41,095 nt of DNA from Clostridia bacterium (GCA_022792395.1 JAAWAX010000043.1:1-41095), one strand, 5' to 3'; shown: positions 7,885 through 15,853, counted from the first letter of the stretch. Translations and numbers: made by a program. The notes: generated by a model from the sequence alone, not told the origin.

Positions 7885-8364
7885 ATGAAGAAATCTTCTA
7901 ATGAACCAAAAAATGAACGGCATGAAATGGTAAAGGCAACATTTAAGGTGATTTTAAAACGTTATTTTCTTCTCCCTACTTTATTATGTGTATTTCACTT
8001 TATAGGGAGGAACGTTTTACCTATCATCGATAATAGTTATGATGATTTTTGTAAAGAGCATCGAATAATATCAATTATTCTTACTATTGCATTCGGTGCG
8101 TGTTGTATGTGGGCTATGATAATGGTTTGTATATTATTCATATTAGGATTGAGTGGATTAATCTCATACCTAAAAAAACGAACAATTATCCAAGATTTAA
8201 AGGGACTTTTATATGACATACAAGATTGTATGCGAGAAATTATTGATGATATAGTAAGATTTCCTAGGAAAATATACAACCAGGTGAAAGAAGAACCAGA
8301 GTTGTTTAGAGAAGCCGTAACGATACAACTTACAAAGGAAAAAGAAAATAACGAAAAAGCCTAA
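7885..8364 (+). CDS. Hypothetical membrane protein, 159 aa, foreign codon usage
   Basis: Two membrane segments are visible (about residues 28-48, YFLLPTLLCVFHFIG, and 60-92, IISIILTIAFGACCMW with the following hydrophobic run). A charged amphipathic C-terminal region of about 65 residues follows. No family is recognised. The gene is a neat unit with a good promoter, AGGTGGT before the ATG and a very strong terminator. Arginine codons are mixed (CGG, CGT, CGA, AGG), unlike the AGA-biased neighbours. The in-frame CGG at codon 12 (NERHE) would, if shifted +1, run into TAA after a few codons. This makes the ORF an informative exception to the CGG pattern. Confidence 0.55.
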   Translation: MKKSSNEPKNERHEMVKATFKVILKRYFLLPTLLCVFHFIGRNVLPIIDNSYDDFCKEHRIISIILTIAFGACCMWAMIMVCILFILGLSGLISYLKKRTIIQDLKGLLYDIQDCMREIIDDIVRFPRKIYNQVKEEPELFREAVTIQLTKEKENNEKA

Positions 8365-8380
8365 ATGCCAAATATTACTT

Positions 8381-8421
8381 GTTGGAACAGAAAAAATTAT
8401 TTTTTCTGTTCCAACATTTTA
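8381..8421 (+). terminator. Strong terminator after the 7885 ORF
   Basis: A perfect 15-bp stem gttggaacagaaaaa / tttttctgttccaac with a 5-base loop, followed by attttatt. Confidence 0.9.
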
Positions 8422-8444
8422 TTGCTACATTTTTTATTGAAATA

Positions 8445-8453
8445 TGATATAAT
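8445..8453 (+). promoter_or_regulatory. Extended -10 promoter of the AlkD-like gene
   Basis: TGATATAAT is a TGn-extended, perfect -10 with no good -35 at the standard distance. It is 60 bases upstream of the start. Confidence 0.6.
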
Positions 8454-8513
8454 AGCACAAACGATAAAGTTTAAGTATAGAAATAAAAAAATTGTAAAAA
8501 TGGAGTTATTAGA

Positions 8514-9200
8514 ATGAAACAAAAAATAAAAGAAAAATTATGGAAACTAGCCGATTCAAAATACAAAGAATTTCATAGTGGACTGTGTCCAGGAATTGAT
8601 ACTATAATAGGAGTACGAGTACCTATATTAAGAAATTATGCGAAACAATTGGCAAAAGAGTATGAAATTAGTGAACTATTAAAAGAAATTGATAATCAAT
8701 ATTATGAAGAAATTATGTTACAAGGCATGTTGATTGGTCTAGAAAAGGGAGATTTTAAAATCATACAAAAACATATTGAAGAATTTGTACCTAGCATTGA
8801 CAATTGGGCTATTTGTGATGTTTTTTGTGCTAGTCTAAAAATAACGAAAAAACATAAAGAAGAAATGTGGGAATTGATTCAAAACTACTTACATTCAAAA
8901 AAAGAATTTGAAATAAGATTTGCTATTGTTATGATTTTGGATTTTTATATCGAAGAAGATTATTTAGAAGATATTTTTGACATTTTTAATCATATATATT
9001 GTCAAGAGTATTATGTGCAAATGGCAGTTGCATGGGCAATATCGATATGTTTGATTAAATTTTATGATAGAACAATAAAATATTTAGAAACTGCCATTTT
9101 AGATAAATTTACTTATAATAAAGCTTTACAAAAAGCAATAGAGTCTTATCGAGTAACAGATGAAAATAAAAAGGTATTAAAAAACATAAAGAAAGCCTAG
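8514..9200 (+). CDS. DNA alkylation repair protein, AlkD-like (HEAT repeats)
   Basis: The 228-aa, all-helical protein matches the AlkD/AlkC-type alkylation-repair family in length and layout. IDTIIGVRVPILRNYAKQLAKE is the typical N-terminal segment, DNWAICDVFCASLK matches the conserved 'DNWAxxD' helix carrying the key Trp and Asp, and later HEAT-like helices follow. AlkD enzymes remove bulky or cationic alkylpurines using a HEAT-repeat cradle. The ribosome binding site (GGAG, 11 bases upstream) is modest. The stop codon lies inside the terminator stem shared with the convergent small ORF. No in-frame CGG. Confidence 0.85.
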   Translation: MKQKIKEKLWKLADSKYKEFHSGLCPGIDTIIGVRVPILRNYAKQLAKEYEISELLKEIDNQYYEEIMLQGMLIGLEKGDFKIIQKHIEEFVPSIDNWAICDVFCASLKITKKHKEEMWELIQNYLHSKKEFEIRFAIVMILDFYIEEDYLEDIFDIFNHIYCQEYYVQMAVAWAISICLIKFYDRTIKYLETAILDKFTYNKALQKAIESYRVTDENKKVLKNIKKA

Positions 9201-9216
9201 AGAACCTAGGCTTTTT
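9192..9216. terminator. Shared terminator between the AlkD-like gene and the small ORF
   Basis: Stem aaagcctag / ctaggcttt with a 5-base loop, then ttc to the right and T-rich on the opposite strand. Both stop codons fall inside it. Confidence 0.75.
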
Positions 9217-9379
9217 CGGAGTTTTTAATTCTGCGACAAAATTCCGATAGAAAGATTTCATAGATATTCACTGCGGGAGTATCATCAATACACAATAATA
9301 CTTCCGCCTTTCCAGATACAATCTGTTTAAGCAAATCCTCTTGGCTCGGTTCTTCTGTTGCAACTTTCTGCTGATGCAT
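9206..9379 (-). CDS. Hypothetical small protein, 57 aa
   Basis: No family is recognised. The protein is acidic in the middle and has a helical look (SQEDLLKQIVSGKAEVLLC, then PAVNIYEIFLSEFCRRI). An upstream in-frame ATG at 9388 touches the ribosome binding site AAGGAGG, so the second Met at 9379 (MHQQKV) is the better start, nine bases after it. The gene has a well-spaced promoter and a perfect 7-bp palindrome straddling the predicted transcription start. Codon choice (CGC, GCC, GCG, CTC) is less A+T-rich than that of neighbours. Confidence 0.5.
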   Translation of the reverse strand: MHQQKVATEEPSQEDLLKQIVSGKAEVLLCIDDTPAVNIYEIFLSEFCRRIKNSEKA

Positions 9380-9405
9380 TGCTGTCATCCTCCTTAAAAT
9401 TTTTT

Positions 9406-9426
9406 TATGTACAAATTTCGTACATA
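9406..9426. promoter_or_regulatory. Palindrome tatgtac-N7-gtacata, candidate operator
   Basis: A perfect 7-bp inverted repeat with a 7-base spacer sits just downstream of the -10 of the minus-strand small gene, over the predicted start point. That is a typical repressor-operator position. It could also be a short mRNA hairpin. Confidence 0.5.
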
Positions 9427-9431
9427 CTTAA

Positions 9432-9460
9432 ATTGTAACATAATATACCAAATAAATCAA
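9432..9460 (-). promoter_or_regulatory. Sigma-A promoter of the small minus-strand ORF
   Basis: On the minus strand TTGATT, 17 bases, TACAAT. Confidence 0.65.
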
Positions 9461-9513
9461 ATTCATAAAAAATGAATTATCTAAAAAAACTGATAAAAAA
9501 TAGAAAAAACTAT

Positions 9514-9541
9514 TTGCCAAAATCGAGTTTTGTGTTATAGT
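9514..9541 (+). promoter_or_regulatory. Candidate promoter of the GH18 gene
   Basis: TTGCCA, 16 bases, TATAGT, located 85 bases before the GH18 start. Confidence 0.55.
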
Positions 9542-9586
9542 AGAAGAAGTTAAAAATAGAAAAAAGATAAACAAAGAAAGGAGCAT

Positions 9587-9607
9587 ATGTTGTATTTAAT
9601 TCATTAA
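9587..9607 (+). CDS. Possible 6-codon leader peptide before the GH18 gene
   Basis: The best ribosome binding site here (AAAGGAG) precedes an ATG that opens only six codons (M-L-Y-L-I-H, then TAA). The GH18 ORF starts 18 bases after that stop, in the same frame, with no clear ribosome binding site of its own. Reinitiation or leader control is possible. Chance is not excluded. Confidence 0.3.
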   Translation: MLYLIH

Positions 9608-9625
9608 ATATATCATAAATAGAAA

Positions 9626-11356
9626 ATGGAAGAAAAAATAGAAAAATCAAAAAAAAGAGCAAAAAGGATGGCGAAAGAAGAGATAGAAAAAAAGAAAAGA
9701 AGAATCATAAAAATCTTTTTTACTACTGTAGCAATTATTATATTGGCAATTGTTGGTTTGATAGCTAATGATTATATTGTATTAGATCAAAACAAAAAAA
9801 TAAATTTAGTGATTAATAATAAAAATATTACCTCGAATTTGAAAAATGATGTATTAATAGAAAATGATATCATTTATCTTTCCAAATCAGATGTTGCTAA
9901 TTTTTTTGATAAATATATATATATAGAAGAAGATTCGAATCAAATTATAACAACTTATGATAAAAAAATAGCAGCCATTGGTTTTGAAAAAAATAGAATT
10001 ACAATAAATGGTTCAGAAAAGGATATCTATGCACATGCGATTCAAAGAAATAATATAGAATATTTACCAATTTCAGAAATGAAAGATGTTTATGACATAG
10101 AAATTGAGTATATGGAAAATTCTAAAGTAATCACCATGGATTCATTAGATAAAGAGCAAAAAAGGGCCATTGTTTCATCTAATTTACCAGTAAAATCTTC
10201 AACCAACTTAATTGCTAAAACAGTAGATAGAATTAAAAAAGGAGATACTGTTATTGTGGTATCTTCTGATAAAGGATATACAAGAGTTAGAACAGAAAAT
10301 GGAAAATTAGGATATATCAAATCAGATAAATTAGAGAATGAATATATCGTTCGAGAAGAAATGGAAGAAGAGAAGCAAATTGAAGGAAAAATCAACTTAA
10401 CATGGGATTATTTTTCTAAATATGGTTCTGCACCAGAAAGAAATGGAACAACTATAGAAGGAATTAATGTGGTATCACCAGCCTTTTTCTATTTAGATGA
10501 AAAAGGTAATTTTAAAGAAAATGTAGGTAATAAAGGACAAGCCTATATTAAATGGGCACATGAAAATGGTTATAAAGTATGGCCAATGTTTTCCAATGCG
10601 GAAGCAGCAACAGAGGGAGGACTATCTGTTACTTCTAACATTATGAACAGTTACGAAAAAAGACAAAAACTAATAGAAAATATCGTAAATGTATGTGTGA
10701 AATATGAATTAGATGGTATAAATATTGATTTTGAGAACATGAAACAGGAAGATAAAGATATGTTTTCTAGATTTATCATAGAATTAACACCTAGACTAAA
10801 AGAAATAGGATTGGTTACATCTGTTGATGTAACAGCACCAGATGGAGGAGAAACTTGGTCTTTATGCTTTGATAGACATGTTATTGGTGATGTAGCAGAT
10901 TATATTGTATTTATGGCTTATGATCAATTTGGAGTATCTAGCACCAAAGCGGGAACAACAGCAGGATATGATTGGGTTAAATTAAGTTTAAATAAATTCT
11001 TAAAAACAGAAGAGATTGAATCTAATAAAATTATTTTAGCAGTTCCATTCTATACTAGAGTTTGGACAACAAATAATGAAGGAAAAGCAACAAGTAATAC
11101 TGTTACCATGAAAAATGTTGATAAAGTGATACCAGATGGTGTAGAAAAACAATGGGATGATGATTTAAAGCAAAACTATGTAGAATATACAGAAGATGGA
11201 AATAAAAAACAAATTTGGATAGAAGATAGTGATTCTTTAAAAGCAAAACTTTCCTTAATTACAGAAAACAATCTGGCAGGTGTGGGCTCTTGGCAAAAAG
11301 GAATGGAATCAGATGATGTATGGAAAATAATAAAAGAAGAATTAGAAATAAAATAA
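9626..11356 (+). CDS. Membrane-anchored GH18 family protein with SH3-like domain
   Basis: Domain order: a Lys-rich cytoplasmic tail (1-28), one membrane helix (about 29-48), a copper-amine-oxidase-N-like region (about 58-175), a bacterial SH3 domain (about 182-238), and a glycosyl hydrolase 18 barrel (about 258-575). The catalytic stretch DGINIDFEN has Asp363, Asp368 and the proton-donor Glu370. This architecture is common in clostridial cell-wall and spore-germination enzymes of the YaaH/YdhD type acting on N-acetylglucosamine links of peptidoglycan. The substrate is inferred. The start has no obvious ribosome binding site; a six-codon ORF lies just upstream. sigH follows with its own promoter. 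Confidence 0.88.
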   Translation: MEEKIEKSKKRAKRMAKEEIEKKKRRIIKIFFTTVAIIILAIVGLIANDYIVLDQNKKINLVINNKNITSNLKNDVLIENDIIYLSKSDVANFFDKYIYIEEDSNQIITTYDKKIAAIGFEKNRITINGSEKDIYAHAIQRNNIEYLPISEMKDVYDIEIEYMENSKVITMDSLDKEQKRAIVSSNLPVKSSTNLIAKTVDRIKKGDTVIVVSSDKGYTRVRTENGKLGYIKSDKLENEYIVREEMEEEKQIEGKINLTWDYFSKYGSAPERNGTTIEGINVVSPAFFYLDEKGNFKENVGNKGQAYIKWAHENGYKVWPMFSNAEAATEGGLSVTSNIMNSYEKRQKLIENIVNVCVKYELDGINIDFENMKQEDKDMFSRFIIELTPRLKEIGLVTSVDVTAPDGGETWSLCFDRHVIGDVADYIVFMAYDQFGVSSTKAGTTAGYDWVKLSLNKFLKTEEIESNKIILAVPFYTRVWTTNNEGKATSNTVTMKNVDKVIPDGVEKQWDDDLKQNYVEYTEDGNKKQIWIEDSDSLKAKLSLITENNLAGVGSWQKGMESDDVWKIIKEELEIK

Positions 11357-11383
11357 TAAGAAACAAAAAAACCTAAAAACTGC

Positions 11384-11412
11384 TTGACAATGCGAAAAAT
11401 GACATATATAAT
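11384..11412 (+). promoter_or_regulatory. Consensus sigma-A promoter of sigH
   Basis: TTGACA, 17 bases, TATAAT, a perfect match in both boxes. It lies within the apparent N-terminal extension of the sigH frame, which is therefore untranslated. Confidence 0.9.
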
Positions 11413-11449
11413 GTTGAAAAAGCACATTTTGGAGGTATACAAAACACTT

Positions 11450-12100
11450 ATGCAAAATGAAAATGTATATTATGCAACGAATCAATATAATAATTTAACT
11501 GATGAGCAAATAGTATCTTTAATAAAAGAAGGTGATGAAAAAGCCTTATCCTACTTATTAGAAAAATATAAAAATTTAGTCAATGTAAAAGTAGGGAAAT
11601 ACTTTATGATAGGATCGGAAAAAGAAGATATTGTGCAAGAAGGAATGATAGGCCTATTTAAAGCAATTAAAAATTTCAACGAAGAAAAGCAAAACACTTT
11701 CAAGTCATTTGCTAATATCTGTATTGAAAGACAATTAATAACAGCTATCAAAAGTTCTAATAGACAAAAACATATGCCGTTGAATTCATATTTATCATTA
11801 AATACAACAGCCTATGATAATAACGAAGAAGATGGAGTAGAACTAATTGATACTTTCGACAGTAAAACAATAGAAGATCCTTTAGAAACCGTAATGAAAA
11901 AAGAGTATTATCAAGAAGTCGAAACAGCAGTAAATAAACATTTAAGTAAATTTGAAAAACAAGTATTAGATCGATTTATCAAAGGAGAAAGCTATATAAC
12001 AATTGCACAAAAGTTGGATTCTCCAGTAAAATCAGTAGATAATGCAATTCAAAGAATACGAAAAAAAGCCATTAAAAATATGTTTGATGAAAATAATTAA
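11450..12100 (+). CDS. sigH: RNA polymerase sporulation sigma factor SigH
   Basis: The 216-aa protein has sigma-70 region 2 (DIVQEGMIGLFKAIKNF, then FKSFANICIERQLITAIK) and the SigH hallmark SNRQKHMPLNSYLSL. Region 4 follows at about 160-210 (LSKFEKQVLDRFIKGESYITIAQKL, then VDNAIQRIRKK). SigH drives early stationary-phase and sporulation genes. The frame extends upstream to 11384, but a perfect promoter sits there; the transcript should begin near 11419. GGAGG lies at 11431-11435, 14 bases before this ATG, a longer than usual spacing. No better start exists and the length matches Bacillus SigH (218 aa). Confidence 0.93.
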   Translation: MQNENVYYATNQYNNLTDEQIVSLIKEGDEKALSYLLEKYKNLVNVKVGKYFMIGSEKEDIVQEGMIGLFKAIKNFNEEKQNTFKSFANICIERQLITAIKSSNRQKHMPLNSYLSLNTTAYDNNEEDGVELIDTFDSKTIEDPLETVMKKEYYQEVETAVNKHLSKFEKQVLDRFIKGESYITIAQKLDSPVKSVDNAIQRIRKKAIKNMFDENN

Positions 12101-12103
12101 AAT

Positions 12104-12149
12104 AAAAAAGTTGTTAGAAATTTAAAAATTTAACAACTTTTTTTATTTT
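12104..12149. terminator. Terminator between sigH and tRNA-Thr
   Basis: A 13-bp stem aaaaaagttgtta / taacaactttttt with a T-tract on the right and A-tract on the left, suited to both convergent transcripts. Confidence 0.85.
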
Positions 12150-12153
12150 AATA

Positions 12154-12229
12154 TGGGGCTTCCAACGGGAATTGAACCCGTGACCTCTACCTTACCAAGG
12201 TAGCACTCTACCAACTGAGCTATGGAAGC
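12154..12229 (-). tRNA. tRNA-Thr (anticodon GGT)
   Basis: 76 nt with encoded CCA. The acceptor stem is GCTTCCA / TGGAAGC. The D arm has AGTTGGTAGA. The anticodon stem CTACC / GGTAG closes a 7-base loop TTGGTAA with anticodon GGT, reading ACC and ACU. The T arm has GGTTCAA. It lies on the minus strand, convergent with sigH and divergent from the thrS leader, so a threonine tRNA sits beside the T-box that senses threonine tRNA charging. Confidence 0.96.
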
Positions 12230-12252
12230 GTGTATCTTTAGAATACTTTCTA

Positions 12253-12281
12253 ATTATACAACAAGAAATTGAAAAAGTAAA
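12253..12281 (-). promoter_or_regulatory. Promoter of tRNA-Thr
   Basis: On the minus strand TTTACT, 17 bases, TATAAT, ending 23 bases before the tRNA 5' end. Confidence 0.7.
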
Positions 12282-12290
12282 CAATTTCTA

Positions 12291-12319
12291 TTGACTTTTT
12301 TAGAAAAATAAATTAGAAT
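12291..12319 (+). promoter_or_regulatory. Promoter of the thrS T-box transcript
   Basis: TTGACT, 17 bases, TAGAAT. It lies back to back with the tRNA-Thr promoter. Confidence 0.75.
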
Positions 12320-12325
12320 TATAAA

Positions 12326-12580
12326 TGTATATAAATTATAAAATAAAAACGAGTAAGAGAAAAAGTAAGATAAAGGTTACTTCAAGAGAGAATTGGTCAT
12401 TGGCTGAAAACCAATTTAAGAAAACATATCTGAAAAACTAACTCTTCTTTAAGTTCCTAGTGAGTAAGCTAGGCGGAAAAGAACCGTTAACTTCTTAAAA
12501 ATCAAGTGAAAAATAGGATGGAACCGTGTAAATTGCACTCCTATGAATAAATAATATTTTATTCATAGGAGTGTTTTAGT
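12326..12580 (+). promoter_or_regulatory. T-box riboswitch (threonine) of thrS
   Basis: The T-box core aggatggaaccgtg is at 12515-12528. Stem I runs from about 12355 to 12446 (aagag / ctctt at its base, GAGAGAATTGG with a GNUG-type apical loop). Just inside the base on the 3' side the triplet ACT at 12437-12439 is the likely specifier, a threonine codon read by the GGT tRNA. A stem with cctag / ctagg follows near 12456-12473. The TAGGA before the T-box can pair with TCCTA in the terminator stem to form the antiterminator. Uncharged tRNA-Thr should stabilise readthrough into thrS. The specifier choice is inference from position. Confidence 0.93.
12536..12580 (+). terminator. Conditional terminator of the thrS T-box
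   Basis: A 14-bp stem cactcctatgaata / tattcataggagtg with a 10-base loop, followed by tttta. Its 5' arm is the partner of the T-box antiterminator. Confidence 0.9.
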
Positions 12581-12650
12581 TGTATGTTTTTATAGGTATT
12601 AAAAAACATATAAATTTAAACAAGGTAAAAACATAAAAGGAGGAATTTTT

Positions 12651-14573
12651 ATGATTAAAGTTTCATTAAAGGATGGCTCAATTCTAGAAATTGAAAAAGG
12701 AAGTTCAATTCTAGAAGTTGCTAAAAAAATCAGTGAAGGGCTAGCAAGAAATGCTACTTGTGGGGAAGTAGATGGCAAAGTAAAAGATTTAAGGTATGCA
12801 TTACAACAAGATTGTAATTTAGTAATTCATACTTTTCAAAACGATGATTTAGAAGGGAAAAAAGCATATTGGCATACAACCTCGCATATTATGGCACAAG
12901 CTGTAAAAAGATTATTTCCAGAGGCCAAAATTGCAATAGGACCAGCCATTGAGGAAGGCTTTTACTATGATTTTGATGTAGAAAAACCTTTTACTGATGA
13001 GGATAAAGCTAATATAGAAGAAGAGATGAAGAAAATCATCAAAGAAGATTTACCAATTGAAAGATTTTCTTTGCCAAAAAATGAAGCAATCGAATTAATG
13101 AAAAGTGAACCATATAAAGTAGAATTAATTGAAGATTTGCCAGAAGGAGAAGAAATTAGTTTTTATAAACAAGGAGATTTTACCGATTTATGTGCAGGTC
13201 CTCATTTAGAGAGTACTGGAAAAATAAAAACAGTTAAAATTTTATCTTCCTCTGGAGCTTATTGGAGAGGTAGTGAAAAAAATAAAATGTTACAAAGAAT
13301 TTATGCTATTTCTTTCCCAAAAGCAAGTATGTTACAAGAACATTTAGACTTTTTAGAAGAAGCAAGACAAAGAGACCATAGGAAAATAGGAAAAGAACAA
13401 GAATTATTTATGACACACGAATTAGTTGGTTCTGGACTTCCTATGTATTTACCAAACGGAGCAACCATTCGAAGAATTTTAGAAAGATATATTGCTGACA
13501 AAGAAATAGCATTAGACTATAAACATGTTTATACACCATCTCTTGCTAATGTTGATTTGTATAAAACAAGTGGGCATTGGGATCATTATAAAGAAGATAT
13601 GTTCCCAGTCATGAAAATGGAAAATGAAGAAATTGTTTTAAGACCTATGAACTGTCCTCATCACATGTTAATTTACAAAAACAAATTACATTCTTATCGT
13701 GATTTACCAATTCGAATTGGAGAATTAGCACACGACTTTCGTTATGAATCAAGTGGTAGTGTTTGTGGATTAGAAAGAGTTCGTGAAATGTGTCAAAATG
13801 ATGCTCACATATTTGTTACACCAGAACAAATCAAATCTGTATTTGGCGAAGTTGTAAAATTAATTTTATCTGTATATGAGGATTTTGGATTTAATGATTA
13901 TACTTTCCGTTTATCTTTAAGAGATAAAAATAATAAAGAAAAATATTTTGATGATGATACCATGTGGGAAACAGCAGAAAGCCAATTAAGAGAAATTCTA
14001 ACAGAATTAGGAATTAACTTTTATGAAGCAGAAGGGGAGGCAGCTTTTTATGGACCAAAATTGGATGTTCAAATCAAAACAGCGATTGGACATGATATTA
14101 CGATATCTACTTGTCAATTAGACTTCTTATTACCACAAAGATTTGAATTAGAATATATAGGAGAAGATGGAAAAGCCCATAGACCAGTTGTTATTCATAG
14201 AGCAATACTAGGAACTTTTGACAGATTTTTATCTTTCTTAATCGAAGAATACAAAGGTGCATTTCCTGTATGGCTTGCACCAACACAAGTTAAAATTTTA
14301 CCAATTACAGATAACCACCAAGAATATGCCAAACAACTAAAACAACAATTATTCCAAAAAGGAATCCGCGTAGAACTAGATGATAGAAATGAAAAAATAG
14401 GATACAAAATTAGAGAAGCTCAACTTCAAAAAGTACCTTATATGTTAATAGTAGGAGATAAAGAAGTAGAAGCAAAAACAGTAGCAATTCGTTCAAGAGA
14501 AGAAGGCGATATTGGAACAATGACTGTAGAAGATTTTATGGCTAAATTGGGACAGGCACACTTTGACCATTAA
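12651..14573 (+). CDS. thrS: Threonine--tRNA ligase
   Basis: The 640-aa ThrRS has a TGS domain (1-62), an editing domain with HTTSHIMAQA (HxxxH, about 75-84) and its distal Cys-His part (FTDLCAGPHLE), a class II catalytic core, and an anticodon domain from about 540. In the core, RPMNCPHHM, DAHIF and HRAILGTFDRF carry the zinc-binding Cys and two His, and HDFRYESSGSVCGLERVREM is motif 2. AAAGGAGG precedes the ATG. The last eight codons (LGQAHFDH) are encoded by the GGGACAGGCAC repeat described at 14548, so the native C-terminus seems to have been replaced or extended. Regulated by the upstream T-box. No in-frame CGG. Confidence 0.97.
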   Translation: MIKVSLKDGSILEIEKGSSILEVAKKISEGLARNATCGEVDGKVKDLRYALQQDCNLVIHTFQNDDLEGKKAYWHTTSHIMAQAVKRLFPEAKIAIGPAIEEGFYYDFDVEKPFTDEDKANIEEEMKKIIKEDLPIERFSLPKNEAIELMKSEPYKVELIEDLPEGEEISFYKQGDFTDLCAGPHLESTGKIKTVKILSSSGAYWRGSEKNKMLQRIYAISFPKASMLQEHLDFLEEARQRDHRKIGKEQELFMTHELVGSGLPMYLPNGATIRRILERYIADKEIALDYKHVYTPSLANVDLYKTSGHWDHYKEDMFPVMKMENEEIVLRPMNCPHHMLIYKNKLHSYRDLPIRIGELAHDFRYESSGSVCGLERVREMCQNDAHIFVTPEQIKSVFGEVVKLILSVYEDFGFNDYTFRLSLRDKNNKEKYFDDDTMWETAESQLREILTELGINFYEAEGEAAFYGPKLDVQIKTAIGHDITISTCQLDFLLPQRFELEYIGEDGKAHRPVVIHRAILGTFDRFLSFLIEEYKGAFPVWLAPTQVKILPITDNHQEYAKQLKQQLFQKGIRVELDDRNEKIGYKIREAQLQKVPYMLIVGDKEVEAKTVAIRSREEGDIGTMTVEDFMAKLGQAHFDH

Positions 14574-14576
14574 ATA
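14548..14576 (+). repeat. First copy of the GGGACAGGCAC repeat, inside the thrS 3' end
   Basis: 29 bases identical to 14615-14643, followed by about 30 more similar bases. The unit is a diverged 67-bp tandem duplication. It supplies the last eight codons and the stop of thrS. Confidence 0.85.
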
Positions 14577-14603
14577 CGAAATTTATTTAAATATAAATCT
14601 TTT

Positions 14604-14737
14604 TTTGGTTAATCTGGGACAGGCACACTTTGACCATTAAATATAGAATTTGCCTAAATATAAAGATTTCTTGTAATAAGAAATTAAGAAATATTAGTTT
14701 TTAATGGTTAGTTTGTGCCTGTCCCAAATTAACCAAA
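14604..14737. repeat. 134-bp palindromic element between thrS and ychF
   Basis: Arms of 38 bases (14604-14641 and 14700-14737) are inverted copies with 33 of 38 positions matching. Each contains TGGGACAGGCACA. The 58-base centre has its own small hairpin (atttctt / aagaaat). The layout resembles REP/MITE-type nonautonomous elements; tGTGCCTGTCCC-type termini recur in low-GC Firmicutes, which is recalled knowledge and not checked here. It could fold into a long hairpin and act as the thrS terminator. Confidence 0.75.
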
Positions 14738-14760
14738 TTAACTGAAAGGAGAGGAAAAAA

Positions 14761-15853
14761 ATGAAAATTGGAATTGTAGGATTACCAAATGTTGGGAAAA
14801 GTACAATGTTTAATAGTATTACAAAAGCTGGAGCAGAATGTGCTAATTACCCTTTTTGTACGATAGAGCCAAATGTTGGTGTGGTAGGTGTTCCAGATGA
14901 AAGATTAGAGGAATTAGCTAAAATGTATCACCCACAGAAAATTACGCATGCAGTAATTGAATTTGTTGATATTGCAGGACTTGTAAAAGGAGCAAGTAAG
15001 GGGGAAGGATTAGGAAATAAATTCTTATCTCATATTCGTGAAACAGATAGTATTTGTGAAGTAGTAAGATGCTTTGAAGATTCCAATGTAGTACATGTAG
15101 ATGGTAATGTGGAGCCAATTAGAGATATTGAAACGATTAATTTAGAATTAATTTTTGCCGATATCGAAACCGTTAATAAAAGATTAGATAAAGCAAAAAA
15201 GAATCTAAAAGCAGATAAAAAATATCAACAAGAAATTGACTTGTTAGAAAAGATAAAAGGAAATTTAGAAAATGGCATATCAGCAAGAGCAATTGATTTT
15301 AATGAAGAAGAACAAGAAGCTGTCAAAGAAATGTTTTTATTAACAACAAAACCCATTTTATATATAGCCAATATTTCAGAAGAACAATTAGAAAATGCGG
15401 AAAATGATGAACAAGTAAAAAAAGTAAAAGAATACGCAGCAAAAGAAAAAGCAGAGGTAATACCTTTATGTGTTAAAATAGAAGAAGAATTATCTGGATT
15501 AGAAGAGGATGATAAAAAGGAAATGCTAGAAGCCCTTGGGTTAGAAGAATCTGGTCTAGATAAAGTAATCAAGAAAAGTTATGATTTATTAGGCTTAATG
15601 TCATTTTTAACAGCAGGAGAACCAGAAGTAAGAGCTTGGACTATCAAAAAAGGAACCAAGGCACCTCGGAGCTGCTGGAAAAATTCATTCAGATATTGAA
15701 AGAGGATTTATTAAAGCAGATGTTATTTCTTATTCTGATTTAATGAAAGTAGGTTCTATGGTAAATGCAAAAGAAAAAGGATTAGTCCGTTCAGAGGGAA
15801 AAGAGTATATTATGCAAGATGGTGATATTGTATTATTTAAGTTTAATGTATAA
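14761..15853 (+). CDS. ychF: YchF/OLA1-family redox-regulated ATPase, read through a CGG +1 frameshift
   Basis: The protein is an Obg-like P-loop ATPase that binds ribosomes. G1 is GLPNVGKST (residues 7-15), then [32 protein letters not shown] and, before the break, [14 protein letters not shown]. The frame continues 302 codons to CCT, then meets CGG at 15667 and would stop ten codons later. Skipping one base at CGG (reading CGGA as one residue) continues with [17 protein letters not shown] and ends [13 protein letters not shown], the canonical TGS-domain end. The total is 363 aa, the normal family length. At the site most homologues have Gln or Lys, here Gly if GGA is decoded. AAAGGAGAGG precedes the ATG. 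Upstream is the palindromic repeat. Confidence 0.93.
15667..15670 (+). other. CGGA +1 frameshift site in ychF
   Basis: CCT CGGA GCT. Homology is continuous in frame 0 to CCT (KAP) and in frame +1 from GCT (AAGKIH), with room for exactly one residue between. Confidence 0.85.

Noticed and set aside
11384..11449. N-terminal extension of SigH
   Set aside because: The extension is the promoter itself (TTGACA-17-TATAAT), so it is not transcribed in full.
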